Origin: Mycobacterium sp. 4858
Lineage (GTDB): Bacteria > Actinomycetota > Actinomycetes > Mycobacteriales > Mycobacteriaceae
Reading direction: 5' to 3'
DNA: 64,000 nt
Assembly: GCF_900240975.1 (NCBI RefSeq)
Contig: NZ_LT968776.1
Span: forward strand, 2,849,092-2,913,091
Under the pieces are notes generated by a model that saw only the letters and a list, made by a program, of their open reading frames with translations, made no database searches and had not been told where the DNA came from. The position numbers and the translations under genes are program-made. Each line of letters opens with the position of its first letter. The stretch's first letter is position 1. Of this stretch, positions 1-8,095 are shown piece by piece.

Positions 1-130
1 GCAACCGAGCCTGCAGAAGGGCCGCCGGGCGGGTGAGCTGTTGTTGAGTCCGCCGCGGTCGGGCCTGCCGGTCGTCGAGGTTTTGGGCACCGAGCTGATC
101 CGCGGACGCACCGCCGGTCCGCCCGCCTAG
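1..130 (+). CDS. LacI-family transcriptional regulator, C-terminal end only
   Basis: Only the last 42 codons are in the window, read from base 2 to a TAG at 128-130. The peptide begins QPSLQKGRRAGELLL and ends GRTAGPPA. The Q-P-x-x-x-K-G-R-x-A-x-x-L-L pattern followed by a V-x-x-T-E-L-I-x-R-x-(S/T) stretch is typical of the effector-domain end of LacI/GalR regulators. In M. tuberculosis the gene beside kstR is the LacI-type Rv3575c in the same relative orientation, which agrees. The DNA-binding domain lies outside the window, so target and ligand cannot be judged. It converges on kstR. Confidence 0.7.
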   Translation, partial: QPSLQKGRRAGELLLSPPRSGLPVVEVLGTELIRGRTAGPPA

Positions 131-143
131 CGCGCCGCTAACT

Positions 144-228
144 CGGCTACGCCGCGCTTGCGATCGCCGCTGCTGATGGCGGCGACCCGCCGCGCCCGGC
201 TACGCCGCGCTTGCGATCGCCGCTGCTG
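144..228. repeat. Two tandem copies of a 32-bp sequence between convergent genes
   Basis: Bases 144-175 and 197-228 are identical over 32 bp (both begin CGGCTACGCCGCGCTTGCG and end CGCCGCTGCTG), with a 53-bp period; the spacer TGGCGGCGA is partly repeated after the second copy. The pair fills most of the gap between the LacI-type gene (ends 130) and kstR (ends 242), so it could act as a bidirectional transcript end or simply be an intergenic tandem repeat. No function is evident. Confidence 0.75.
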
Positions 229-241
229 TCTGGCGGCGAGG

Positions 242-847
242 CTAGCCGCCGTTCTGGTCCCCGATCAGCAGCCGCACGGCCAGATCCAGTCGCTTGCTGA
301 CGTCGGTCGCCGAGGCGCGCCGGGTGAGCCAGGCCAGCAGGTTGGACAGCCAGACGTCCGAGATCACCCGGGCGATGTGGTACTGGTCCTCGGTCGGTTC
401 GCCATCGGCCATCGCCCGGGCGAACATGGAGTCGATGAGCTTCTCGACCTGGTCGACCTCGCTGGCCGCGGACGCGTCGGCGAAGACGTAGGCACGCGTC
501 ATGGCCTCGGTGAGCAGGGGATTGCGCTGCATCGCCCGGTTGAGCTTGCCGACCATGAAGTTCAGCCGTTGGAACGGCGTCCCCCCGGCGACCGATGAGC
601 GGTCGGTCTTGGCGTCGATGCGGCTGAATTCGCGGCCCAGCGCCGAAACCAGCAGGTGCACCTTCGACGGGAAGTACCGGTACAGGGTGCCCACCGCGAC
701 GTCGGCGCGGTCCGCGACGGCACGCATCTGGACCGCCTCGTAGCCGCCCTTGGACGCGATGGCCATGGTGGCGTCCAGGATGCGTTTGCGCCGTTCCCGC
801 TGGGCCTCCGAGCCGAGTTCGGACTCGGCCAATACCGCCACGTTCAT
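242..847 (-). CDS. kstR: KstR, TetR-family repressor of cholesterol catabolism
   Basis: TetR-family dimeric repressor that controls the sterol catabolic regulon and is released from DNA by CoA thioesters of early cholesterol metabolites (known for KstR). The N-terminal helix-turn-helix is clear (about residues 20-65; A-D-V-A-V-G-T-L-Y-R-Y-F-P-S-K), followed by an all-helical ligand domain. The ATG at 847 gives 201 aa, close to the 199 aa annotated in M. tuberculosis. An in-frame ATG at 913 would add 22 residues and has a better Shine-Dalgarno sequence (AGGAG, 11 nt upstream), so the start is uncertain. It is divergent from fadE34 with one perfect KstR operator between them (1055-1068), consistent with autoregulation. 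Confidence 0.95.
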   Translation of the reverse strand: MNVAVLAESELGSEAQRERRKRILDATMAIASKGGYEAVQMRAVADRADVAVGTLYRYFPSKVHLLVSALGREFSRIDAKTDRSSVAGGTPFQRLNFMVGKLNRAMQRNPLLTEAMTRAYVFADASAASEVDQVEKLIDSMFARAMADGEPTEDQYHIARVISDVWLSNLLAWLTRRASATDVSKRLDLAVRLLIGDQNGG

Positions 848-1178
848 CACCTCGCGCGGTTGCGAGTCAGAAGCGCGGCTCGAGGTGGCCTTCGAGTTGG
901 CACTGGCTGGCATCTGAAGGGTTGCTCCTGTTCCTGGCGGCTCGCTTGCAAACGATACGCATGCTGAGTGTGAATTTCCCACCTCCGTACCGCCGGGACA
1001 GCCGCGTGTGCTGCTGCGATGGCGTTCGACTTGACGGTCGATCGCTGGCACTATTAGAACACGTTCTAGTCTGCGACGAGGCCGGGTTGCGCAGCGACCC
1101 GAGGCAGACCGGACAATCGAGAGCTAGGGGTCGTAGGCCCCATGTCACGTCGAGTCGAAGGACGCGGAGGTCCCGAGG
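848..1178. other. Intergenic region between kstR and fadE34
   Basis: 331 bp without a convincing gene. It holds the alternative in-frame start of kstR (ATG at 913) and the KstR operator at 1055-1068. A GGAGG at about 1166-1170 serves the GTG start of fadE34. Long open frames that cross it on the minus strand are high-GC shadows of fadE34. Confidence 0.7.
1055..1068. promoter_or_regulatory. KstR operator (kstR/fadE34)
   Basis: TAGAACACGTTCTA is a perfect 14-bp palindrome matching the published KstR consensus TNNAACNNGTTNNA. It lies 110 bp before fadE34 and about 207 bp before the 847 start of kstR, so it can serve both divergent genes. Confidence 0.93.
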
Positions 1179-3299
1179 GTGGTAGCGACCGTCACAGACG
1201 AACAGTTCGCCGCGCGCGCCCTGGTGCGCGACTGGGCCCGCAACGCGACGTCGGGGCCCGGCGGGACGACGGCGATTCGCCAGGTCGAGCGCGGTGAGAC
1301 GGACGCGTGGCGTCCGGTGTTCGCCCGCCTGGCCGAGCTGGGCATCTTCGGTGTCGCGATCCCCGAGGAGCATGGCGGAGCGGGCGGCAGCGTCGAGGAC
1401 CTGTGCGCGATGGTCGAGGAAGCGGCCAAGGCGCTGGTGCCCGGTCCGGTGGCGACCACCGCGCTCGCGACGCTCGTCGTTACCGACCCCGACCTGCTGG
1501 GGCAACTGGCCGCCGGTGAACGCTTCGCCGGGCTGGCGCTGAAAGGTGACGCCCGGTTCGACGGGCAGACCTCGCGCGTGTCGGGCGCCCTGCCGTGGGT
1601 GTTGGGCGCCGCCGACGGCGGCGTCCTGTTGCTGCCCGCCGACGGGAAGTGGCTGGTGGTCGACACCGAGAGCGACGGCGTGCAGATCGAGCCGCTGGAG
1701 GCCACCGACTTCTCCCGGCCGTTGGCCCGGGTGGTCCTGACGTCCGCGCCGGCCACCGTCATCGAGTCGCCCGAGCGCGTCGAGGAACTGGCGGCGACCG
1801 TGCTGGCGGCCGAGGCCGCCGGCGTGACCCGGTGGTCGCTGGACACCGCCGTCGATTACGCCAAGGTCCGCGAGCAGTTCGGCAAGCCGATCGGCAGCTT
1901 CCAGGCCGTCAAGCACCTGTGCGCCGAGATGCTGTGCCGCGCCGAACAGGCTGAGGTGGCCGCCGCCGACGCCGCGCGTGCTGCCGCGGAGTCCGACCCC
2001 GACCAGTTCTCGATCGCGGCCGCGCTGGCGGCGAGCATCGGCATCGCCGCCGCCAAGGCGAACGTCAAGGACTGCATCCAGGTGCTCGGCGGCATCGGCT
2101 GCACCTGGGAGCACGACGCGCACCTGTACCTGAGGCGAGCGCACGCCATCGGCAGCTTCCTCGGCGGCGCCGAACGCTGGTTGCGCCGCGTCACCGAGCT
2201 GACGCAGGGCGGTGTGCGGCGGCGCCTGGGCATCGACCTCACCGACGTCGAGGGCCAGCGTGCGGAGATCGCCGCCGCCGTCGCGGAAATCGCCGCGCTG
2301 CCCGAGGAGAAGCGGCAGGCGGCGCTCGCCGAGGCCGGGCTGCAGGCGCCGCACTGGCCGGCTCCGCACGGGCGTGGCGCGTCGCCGGCCGAACAGCTGC
2401 TGATCGACCAGGAGATGGCGGCGGCCGGCGTGGTCCGCCCGGACCTGGTGATCGGCTGGTGGGCCGCGCCGACCATTCTCGAGCACGGCACGCCGGAGCA
2501 GATCGAGCGCTTCGTGCCGGGCACCCTGCGCGGTGAATTCCTTTGGTGCCAGCTGTTTTCCGAGCCGGGCGCCGGCTCGGACCTGGCGTCGTTGCGCACC
2601 AAGGCGGTGCGGGGTGACGGCGGCTGGCTGCTCACCGGGCAGAAGGTCTGGACGTCGGCGGCCCACAAGGCCCGGTGGGGGGTGTGCCTGGCGCGCACCG
2701 ATCCCGATGCGCCGAAGCACAAGGGCATCACCTACTTCCTGGTCGACATGCGCTCACCGGGCATCGAGATCCGCCCGCTGCGCGAGATCACCGGCGACTC
2801 CCTGTTCAACGAGGTCTTCCTGGACAACGTGTTCGTCCCCGACGAGATGGTGGTCGGCGAGGTGAACGACGGCTGGCGGCTGGCGCGGACCACGCTGGCC
2901 AACGAGCGCATCGCGATGGCCACCGGCACCGCGCTGGGCAACCCGATGGAGGAGCTGCTCAAGGTGCTGACGAAGCTCGACCTCGATGCCGCACAACAGG
3001 ATCGGCTCGGCCGGTTGATCGTCATCGCCCAGACCGGCGCGCTGCTGGACCAGCGGATCGCCCAGCTCGCCGTCGGCGGGCAGGACCCGGGCGCGCAGTC
3101 CAGCGTGCGCAAGCTCATCGGGGTGCGCTACCGGCAGGCGCTCGCCGAGTACATGATGGACGTCTCCGAGGGCGGCGGGCTGGTGCGCAACCACGCGGTC
3201 TACGACTTCTTGAACACCCGGTGCCTGACCATCGCCGGCGGCACCGAGCAGATCCTGCTCACCGTGGCCGCCGAGCGGCTCCTCGGCCTGCCGCGCTGA
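1179..3299 (+). CDS. fadE34: FadE34, fused two-domain acyl-CoA dehydrogenase for the sterol side chain
   Basis: 706-aa protein made of two acyl-CoA dehydrogenase-like halves in one chain. The N half (about 1-340) carries the family's helical repeats but lacks a full signature. The C half has the ACAD signature Q-L-F-S-E-P-G-A-G-S-D-L-A and the closing G-G-T-E-Q-I-L-L. The M. tuberculosis protein (Rv3573c, ChsE3, about 711 aa) dehydrogenates the 24-oyl-CoA steroid side-chain intermediate, and the fusion replaces the usual alpha2beta2 pair. GTG start with GGAGG 8-9 nt upstream. Regulated by the KstR operator at 1055-1068. Confidence 0.93.
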   Translation: MVATVTDEQFAARALVRDWARNATSGPGGTTAIRQVERGETDAWRPVFARLAELGIFGVAIPEEHGGAGGSVEDLCAMVEEAAKALVPGPVATTALATLVVTDPDLLGQLAAGERFAGLALKGDARFDGQTSRVSGALPWVLGAADGGVLLLPADGKWLVVDTESDGVQIEPLEATDFSRPLARVVLTSAPATVIESPERVEELAATVLAAEAAGVTRWSLDTAVDYAKVREQFGKPIGSFQAVKHLCAEMLCRAEQAEVAAADAARAAAESDPDQFSIAAALAASIGIAAAKANVKDCIQVLGGIGCTWEHDAHLYLRRAHAIGSFLGGAERWLRRVTELTQGGVRRRLGIDLTDVEGQRAEIAAAVAEIAALPEEKRQAALAEAGLQAPHWPAPHGRGASPAEQLLIDQEMAAAGVVRPDLVIGWWAAPTILEHGTPEQIERFVPGTLRGEFLWCQLFSEPGAGSDLASLRTKAVRGDGGWLLTGQKVWTSAAHKARWGVCLARTDPDAPKHKGITYFLVDMRSPGIEIRPLREITGDSLFNEVFLDNVFVPDEMVVGEVNDGWRLARTTLANERIAMATGTALGNPMEELLKVLTKLDLDAAQQDRLGRLIVIAQTGALLDQRIAQLAVGGQDPGAQSSVRKLIGVRYRQALAEYMMDVSEGGGLVRNHAVYDFLNTRCLTIAGGTEQILLTVAAERLLGLPR

Positions 3300-3311
3300 C
3301 GGCGTCCGCGG

Positions 3312-3369
3312 CGAGATTGCCGCTGTGGTCGTGGTTTTCTGATCAATCGCAGCCGTCGCGGCAATGTCG
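3312..3369. terminator. Possible bidirectional terminator or hairpin between convergent genes
   Basis: CGAGATTGCCGC (3312-3323) and GCGGCAATGTCG (3358-3369) are inverted repeats with one mismatch, separated by a 34-nt loop, in the gap between fadE34 and the convergent methyltransferase gene. The loop is long and there is no T-tract, so a role as terminator is only a suggestion. Confidence 0.3.
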
Positions 3370-3388
3370 GTGAGGCAGCCGGCGGTCT

Positions 3389-4216
3389 TCAGGCGTCTGA
3401 CCCAAAGTGGTATTGCAGGCCTCGGCCCAAGTGCCTCACCGGGGTGATCCGGAAGAGCGCCTGCATCAGCCACCAATACCACGGCGAGTAGTACCGGCGG
3501 ATGTCTTCGGCGTCGGCGAACCACCACTCACAGTCGAACACCAGACCCGGCACGGCCCGTTCCAGCTCGCGCGGATCGGTGATGCTCCAATCCAGCTGCG
3601 CGCCCGAGGCTTTGACTGGAGGGTAGCGCTGCAGGAGCCACACTCCGGCCCGGCTGTAGCCGTCGAGGAGCATCTCTCCGCCTTCGAAATGCCCGACGAT
3701 GCGCCGCAGCATCGCCACGCCGTCGGCGCGCCGTAGATACGGTGTCAGCCCTTCGGCGACCACAAGAACGGGCCGGTCCCCGGCGATCCCGCCGAGCAGC
3801 TCCGGGTCGCTGACCGAGGCGCCGACAACGTGCAGTCCGGGGCGCGGTTCAAACAGCTTGCGGCGCAACGCGATGACATCGGGTAGGTCGATGTCGTACC
3901 AGTCGACGGTTGCCGGCGGGTCGACGCGGTAGGCCCGCGTGTCCAGCCCGCAGCCCAAATGCAAGACGACACAGGCGGGGTGGCCGTCGAGGTATCCCTT
4001 CACCCGCCGGTCGTAGGCCTTGGAGCGCACCGCGGAGGATTGTTGATCGCGACGGCGCATGCGCAGGCGGCTGAAGTCGTAGTCGAGGCGCCGCACGGCC
4101 CTGTCGGCTTCGCGGTCGCCGAGGATGGAATCGGGCCGGCGGCTCTCCAGCGCCTTGCCGTAGAGGGTGACCAGCGCGGTCTGCTGCGTCCCCGTGAGTG
4201 TTACGCGCTCACCCAT
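3389..4216 (-). CDS. Class I SAM-dependent methyltransferase, LCMT/Tcmp type
   Basis: 275 aa. The SAM-binding loop reads V-L-H-L-G-C-G-L-D-T-R-A-Y-R (about residues 87-100), and an acidic D-I-D-L-P-D-V follows. This is the hallmark of the leucine carboxyl methyltransferase/Tcmp-like O-methyltransferases that are abundant in mycobacteria. The substrate cannot be told from sequence. It lies 24 bp downstream of the VOC gene on the same strand and is probably cotranscribed with it. No equivalent is recalled between fadE34 and the Rv3572 gene in M. tuberculosis, so this pair looks inserted. Confidence 0.8.
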   Translation of the reverse strand: MGERVTLTGTQQTALVTLYGKALESRRPDSILGDREADRAVRRLDYDFSRLRMRRRDQQSSAVRSKAYDRRVKGYLDGHPACVVLHLGCGLDTRAYRVDPPATVDWYDIDLPDVIALRRKLFEPRPGLHVVGASVSDPELLGGIAGDRPVLVVAEGLTPYLRRADGVAMLRRIVGHFEGGEMLLDGYSRAGVWLLQRYPPVKASGAQLDWSITDPRELERAVPGLVFDCEWWFADAEDIRRYYSPWYWWLMQALFRITPVRHLGRGLQYHFGSDA

Positions 4217-4240
4217 GATCAGCCATCTTCGAACGGCGCG

Positions 4241-4810
4241 CTAGGTGCCGGTACCGTCGCGCCCGGGCCGCGGCGCCAGCGTGGGCGGCGTCAACTGCCC
4301 GGGTTGGGGCCAGTTGCTGAACGCCTCGGCGTAGCTGTGGCTCATGATCTCGATCACGGTGCCCCATGGGTCGGCGGTGTAAGCCAGTACCCAGGGCCGC
4401 CCGGGCACGAAATGGTAAGGCGCTGCCAACAACTTTCCGCCGTGATCGACGATGTGGTCGGCCATGGCCGCAACGTCGGGGTGGGTGATGCAGAGGTGCC
4501 ACAGCCCGCGTTCGACCCAGGGCACCTCCTCGCCCGTCGGTCGCGGCCCGCCGGTTGGCGGGTCGATGAATTGGAACAGCTCGATACCGACGGTGTTGCC
4601 GCTGAGCAGGTGAGCCTGCCAGGCTTCGTGAAACCGACGGCCGAACACCCCGGCCGCCTCCGCGTGCTCGGCGGTTTTGAGGACTCGCGGACCCATGATG
4701 CAACGGAAACCCAAAACGGTGCCGCACCAACCGATGGCGGCATGAATGTCGGGGACCGTCACGCCGACATGGTTGATGGCAAGGGCGGGCTGCTGCTCGG
4801 GGATCGACAT
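4241..4810 (-). CDS. VOC-superfamily (glyoxalase/dioxygenase-fold) protein
   Basis: 189 aa from the ATG at 4810, which has a GGGAG Shine-Dalgarno sequence; an upstream in-frame ATG at 4846 lacks one. The beginning I-N-H-V-G-V-T-V-P-D-I resembles the first beta-alpha-beta module, and W-H-L-C-I-T-H-P-D with T-V-I-E-I-M near the end supplies the usual His and Glu metal-ligand positions. VOC proteins include lyases, isomerases and extradiol dioxygenases; which applies here is unknown. Upstream partner of the methyltransferase gene. Confidence 0.75.
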   Translation of the reverse strand: MSIPEQQPALAINHVGVTVPDIHAAIGWCGTVLGFRCIMGPRVLKTAEHAEAAGVFGRRFHEAWQAHLLSGNTVGIELFQFIDPPTGGPRPTGEEVPWVERGLWHLCITHPDVAAMADHIVDHGGKLLAAPYHFVPGRPWVLAYTADPWGTVIEIMSHSYAEAFSNWPQPGQLTPPTLAPRPGRDGTGT

Positions 4811-5015
4811 GGAGTGACTCCCTCTTGTCCTCTCGTCCATCAGCATTCAGTTGAGTGGCTGCTCTGCCAAGCCGCGGGTCGTTACACGAAAATCGAAGCA
4901 GTTCAAGGGGTTTCGTACAGTATCAGTATCTCCGTGGCACGCCGTCGAAAGTGCCGCCGGAGCAGTCGGATGCAGGAAATCGCGACCGTGGGCGCAATCT
5001 GGGCGGCGGGACGGT

Positions 5016-5549
5016 TCAGGAGAACGTGGTCTGGGCGCACGTGCTGGGCGAGGTGATGTTGACCCCGGGATAGACCACCTGGATGTGGGTGCACATGATG
5101 ACGTTGTTGTCGGTCTTGGGCTGGCCCGTCTGCCAATCCGTGGAGTCGATGCGGCCGGTCGTCTGGTACTTGTCCGGCGGGCCCTCGCCGAAGTACACCG
5201 TGGTGATCTCGTCGGAACCCATCGACTTCATCACCCGCTCGTGTTCGCCGTTGGCATGCGCGTCCAGATAGGCCAGCCGGTTCGACGAACGGATCTCGGT
5301 GGTCTGGCGGGCCCACAGGCCGGACGGGAAGCCGGTCACCCCGTCGGGCGTCAGCATGTCCGCTCCGGCGGTGAAGTCGCAGTGGCCGTCGGACTTGAAG
5401 CAATTGAGGACCGCGCGCGTCTCCAGCTGGTTCGTCCCGTCCAGCGGGAACAACGTGGTGGCGGTGTTGCTGGCCGCGACGGCGTCGGGACAGGGCAGCA
5501 ACGCCAACGCCGATCCGACCACCGCAAACCCCGTCATCAGCCGCTTCAT
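5016..5549 (-). CDS. Secreted protein of unknown function (Rv3572-like)
   Basis: 177 aa beginning MKRLMTGFAVVGSALALLPC, a Sec-type signal peptide that probably ends near A-V-A-A-S. The mature part has four cysteines (NCFKSDGHCDF, MCTH, STCAQ) that could form two disulphides. The start at 5549 is preceded by GGGGAG; an upstream ATG at 5573 is less likely. M. tuberculosis Rv3572 has the same length and the same place after kshB. It is 50 bp downstream of kshB on the same strand, so it may ride on the KstR-controlled kshB transcript. No enzymatic motif is seen. Confidence 0.75.
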   Translation of the reverse strand: MKRLMTGFAVVGSALALLPCPDAVAASNTATTLFPLDGTNQLETRAVLNCFKSDGHCDFTAGADMLTPDGVTGFPSGLWARQTTEIRSSNRLAYLDAHANGEHERVMKSMGSDEITTVYFGEGPPDKYQTTGRIDSTDWQTGQPKTDNNVIMCTHIQVVYPGVNITSPSTCAQTTFS

Positions 5550-5599
5550 GCTGCTCCCCTTTCGGTTCGCCAACCCTAACGGTGAACCTAATCCCGCGA

Positions 5600-6682
5600 C
5601 TACTCGTCGTAGGTGACTTCTACCGAATCAGATTCGGGGTGAGATTGACAGGCCAAAATGAGGCCGTCGTCGAGGTCCTGCTGTTCGAGCACGTCGTTGA
5701 CCTCCATGCTCACCTTGCCGCTGCGCAAGGTGCACGCGCACGCGCCGCAGTGGCCCTCCCGGCAGGAGAACGGCGCGTCGAGACCCTTCGCCAGCAGGAC
5801 GTCGAGCAGTTTGGCGTTGCGCGGCCACGACACGGTGTGGGTCTCACCGTCCAGCTGCACCACGGCGGTGGCCGGCGGCTGGTCGCCCGGTGCGGTGTCG
5901 TCGATCTTCACCGCCGCGAACGGATCGGAGTCCAGCGACTTGAACACCTCGATGTGCACCTGCGCCGCGGGCACTTTCAGCGAATCCAGCGCCTGCCGGG
6001 CGGCGTCCATGAAGGGTCCGGGCCCGCAGATGTACACCGGTCGATCGGTATAGGGGGCGGCGAGCTTGGCCAGCGCGGCGACGCTCGGCATGCCCTGCAG
6101 CGATTCCAGCCAGTGCACCACCGTCAGCCGGTCCGGGTACTTGGCGGACAATTCGCGCAGCGCGTCGGCGAAGATCACCGACTTCTCGTCGCGGTTGGCG
6201 TACAGCAGGGTCACCTGGCCGCCGCCCTCGGCGAGGGCCGACTTGCAGATCGACATGATCGGGGTGATCCCGCTGCCGGCGGCCATCAGCAGGAAATCGT
6301 CGTCGAGGGTTTTCGGCACGAAGGTGCCCGATGGGGCGAGCACGTGGATCCGCATGCCCGCCCGCGCGTGCTCGCACAGCCAGTTCGACGCGTATCCGTC
6401 CGCGGTCCGCTTGACCGTGACGGTCAGCGCGTCGTCGGTGAACGGCGAACTGCACAGCGAGTAGCAGCGGGCCACCGAGCCGGTGCGCTCGCTGGGAACG
6501 CGCAGCGTCAAGAACTGGCCCGGCGCGTAGCGCAGCCGCTCGGGCGGGATGTCGGGGTCACCCGGCTCGTCGGGGACCGCGAACACCAGCGACCGCGCGT
6601 CGTCGGTCTCGGCGACGACCTCCGCGATCTGCAGCTCAAGGACGTGGTCACCAAGTGGCTCGTCGAGATTGGCCTCGGCCAA
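5600..6682 (-). CDS. kshB: KshB, reductase component of 3-ketosteroid 9alpha-hydroxylase
   Basis: 360-aa electron-transfer protein that passes electrons from NAD(P)H through FAD and a [2Fe-2S] centre to the oxygenase KshA. Domains in order: an FAD-binding barrel with R-C-Y-S-L, an NAD-binding part with A-A-G-S-G-I-T-P and C-G-P-G-P-F-M, and a C-terminal plant-type ferredoxin with C-x4-C-x2-C (CREGHCGAC) and a distant fourth Cys (LILACQSHPE). Ortholog of Rv3571. A KstR operator (6708-6721) lies 25 nt upstream. Confidence 0.94.
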   Translation of the reverse strand: MAEANLDEPLGDHVLELQIAEVVAETDDARSLVFAVPDEPGDPDIPPERLRYAPGQFLTLRVPSERTGSVARCYSLCSSPFTDDALTVTVKRTADGYASNWLCEHARAGMRIHVLAPSGTFVPKTLDDDFLLMAAGSGITPIMSICKSALAEGGGQVTLLYANRDEKSVIFADALRELSAKYPDRLTVVHWLESLQGMPSVAALAKLAAPYTDRPVYICGPGPFMDAARQALDSLKVPAAQVHIEVFKSLDSDPFAAVKIDDTAPGDQPPATAVVQLDGETHTVSWPRNAKLLDVLLAKGLDAPFSCREGHCGACACTLRSGKVSMEVNDVLEQQDLDDGLILACQSHPESDSVEVTYDE

Positions 6683-6707
6683 GGCCCATCCTCCCTCTCG
6701 TCACAAC

Positions 6708-6721
6708 TAGAACATGTTACA
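6708..6721. promoter_or_regulatory. KstR operator (kshB)
   Basis: TAGAACATGTTACA matches TNNAACNNGTTNNA. It lies 25 nt before kshB in the divergent kshB/hsaA region, where a second operator faces hsaA. Confidence 0.9.
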
Positions 6722-6775
6722 GAAAACCCGATTCATATCGCTACCAGCCGCAGGAATACCCTGCTCGACACAAAT

Positions 6776-6789
6776 CGGAACGTGTTCTA
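6776..6789. promoter_or_regulatory. KstR operator (hsaA operon)
   Basis: CGGAACGTGTTCTA keeps the AAC-NN-GTT core and the right arm of the KstR motif but has C instead of T at the first position. It sits 40 nt before hsaA. The two operators are 54 bp apart, so each divergent unit seems to have its own. Confidence 0.85.
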
Positions 6790-6829
6790 GTCTCTGGTGT
6801 AAGTCCGCACTCTCAGGAGGCAAACTTAA

Positions 6830-8014
6830 GTGACGTCCATTCAACAGCGTGACGCGCAGTCGGTTTTGGCTGACATCGACGATCTGCTGCCGCGGATCAG
6901 GGAGCGCGCTCAGGCGACGGAGGATTTGCGGCGGCTGCCCGACGAGACCGTTCAGGATCTCCAGGACATCGGCTTCTTCACCCTGCTGCAGCCCGAACAG
7001 TGGGGCGGACTGCAATGCGATCCGACCCTGTTCTACGAGGCGGTGCGGCGGCTGGCCAGCGCGTGTGGTTCCACCGGCTGGGTGAGCTCCATCATCGGCG
7101 TGCACAACTGGCATCTGGCGTTGTTCGACCAGCAGGCGCAGGAGGAAGTCTGGGGCGAGGACCCGAACGTGCGGGTCTCGTCCTCGTACGCGCCGATGGG
7201 CGCCGGCGTGGTCACCGACGGCGGATATCTGGTCAACGGTTCCTGGAACTGGTCGTCCGGCTGCGACCACGCCACGTGGGCCTTCCTCGGCGGTCCGGTG
7301 ATCAAGGACGGGCGCCCGGTCGACTTCGGCAGCTTCCTGATCCCGCGCTCCGAGTACCGCATCGACGACGTGTGGCATGTGGTCGGTTTGCGCGGCACCG
7401 GCAGCAACACCGTGGTCGTCAAGGACGTCTTCGTGCCCCGCCACCGGTTCCTGTCCTACAAGGCGATGAACGACGGCACCGCCGGCGGGTACCAGACCAA
7501 CACCGCGCCCGTCTACAAGATGCCTTGGGGCACAATGCATCCCACCACCATCTCCGCCCCGATCGTCGGCATGGCCTACGGCGCCTACGACGCGCACGTG
7601 GAGCACCAGGGCAAGCGGGTGCGCGCGGCGTTCGCCGGCGAGAAGGCCAAGGACGACCCGTTCGCCAAGGTGCGCATCGCCGAGGCGGCCAGCGACATCG
7701 ACGCGGCGTGGCGCCAGCTGAGCGGCAACGTCGCCGACGAGTACGCGCTGCTGTCGGCCGGCAAGGAGATCCCGTTCGAGCTGCGCGCCCGCGCCCGCCG
7801 CGACCAGGTGCGGGCGACCGGGCGTGCGATCGCGTCGATCGACCGGCTGTTCGAGGCCTCCGGCGCCACCGCGCTCGGCAACGACCAACCGGTGCAACGG
7901 TTCTGGCGCGATGCGCACGCCGGCCGGGTGCACGCGGCCAACGACCCCGAGCGGGCATACCAGATCTTCGGGAACAACGAGTTCGGGTTGCCGCCCGGCG
8001 ACACCATGGTCTAG
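6830..8014 (+). CDS. hsaA: HsaA, oxygenase of the 3-HSA hydroxylase
   Basis: 394-aa flavin-dependent monooxygenase of the acyl-CoA dehydrogenase fold. With the reductase HsaB it hydroxylates 3-HSA to the catechol 3,4-DHSA, the last step before ring A is cleaved. It has the group D monooxygenase architecture (helical N domain, central beta domain with S-G-C-D-H-A-T-W-A, C-terminal four-helix bundle) and the usual length. GTG start at 6830 with AGGAGG ten bases upstream. Ortholog of Rv3570c and first gene of the hsaADCB unit. Confidence 0.94.
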   Translation: MTSIQQRDAQSVLADIDDLLPRIRERAQATEDLRRLPDETVQDLQDIGFFTLLQPEQWGGLQCDPTLFYEAVRRLASACGSTGWVSSIIGVHNWHLALFDQQAQEEVWGEDPNVRVSSSYAPMGAGVVTDGGYLVNGSWNWSSGCDHATWAFLGGPVIKDGRPVDFGSFLIPRSEYRIDDVWHVVGLRGTGSNTVVVKDVFVPRHRFLSYKAMNDGTAGGYQTNTAPVYKMPWGTMHPTTISAPIVGMAYGAYDAHVEHQGKRVRAAFAGEKAKDDPFAKVRIAEAASDIDAAWRQLSGNVADEYALLSAGKEIPFELRARARRDQVRATGRAIASIDRLFEASGATALGNDQPVQRFWRDAHAGRVHAANDPERAYQIFGNNEFGLPPGDTMV

Positions 8015-8017
8015 CCG

Positions 8018-8095
8018 ATGCGCGCCGGCGACGATGCAGAGCAAGGGAGCGATGTGGGGGCACCTCCCGCTTGCGGGGGAGAGGAGCGGCGCTGA
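8018..8095 (+). repeat. MIRU-type element between hsaA and hsaD, with a 25-codon mini-ORF
   Basis: The gap holds GCGCCGGCGACGATGCAGAG, then GCGATGTGGGGGCACCTCCC and GCTTGCGGGGGAG, ending GGAGCGGCGC. This is the recognisable structure of a mycobacterial interspersed repetitive unit. ATG at 8018 opens a 25-codon frame (M-R-A-G-D-D-A-E-Q-G-S ... A-P-P-A-C-G-G-E-E-R-R) whose TGA at 8093-8095 directly abuts the hsaD ATG at 8096, as expected for MIRUs that keep operons translationally connected. Confidence 0.8.

Noticed and set aside
867..2720. 617-aa open frame on the minus strand opposite fadE34
   Set aside because: High-GC shadow: composition is Arg/Gly/His-rich without family motifs, and fadE34 on the plus strand is clearly real.
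4919..4930. AGTATCAGTATC tandem hexamer before the VOC gene as an operator
   Set aside because: Too short and not palindromic; no matching regulator is nearby. It may only be part of an AT-richer promoter stretch.
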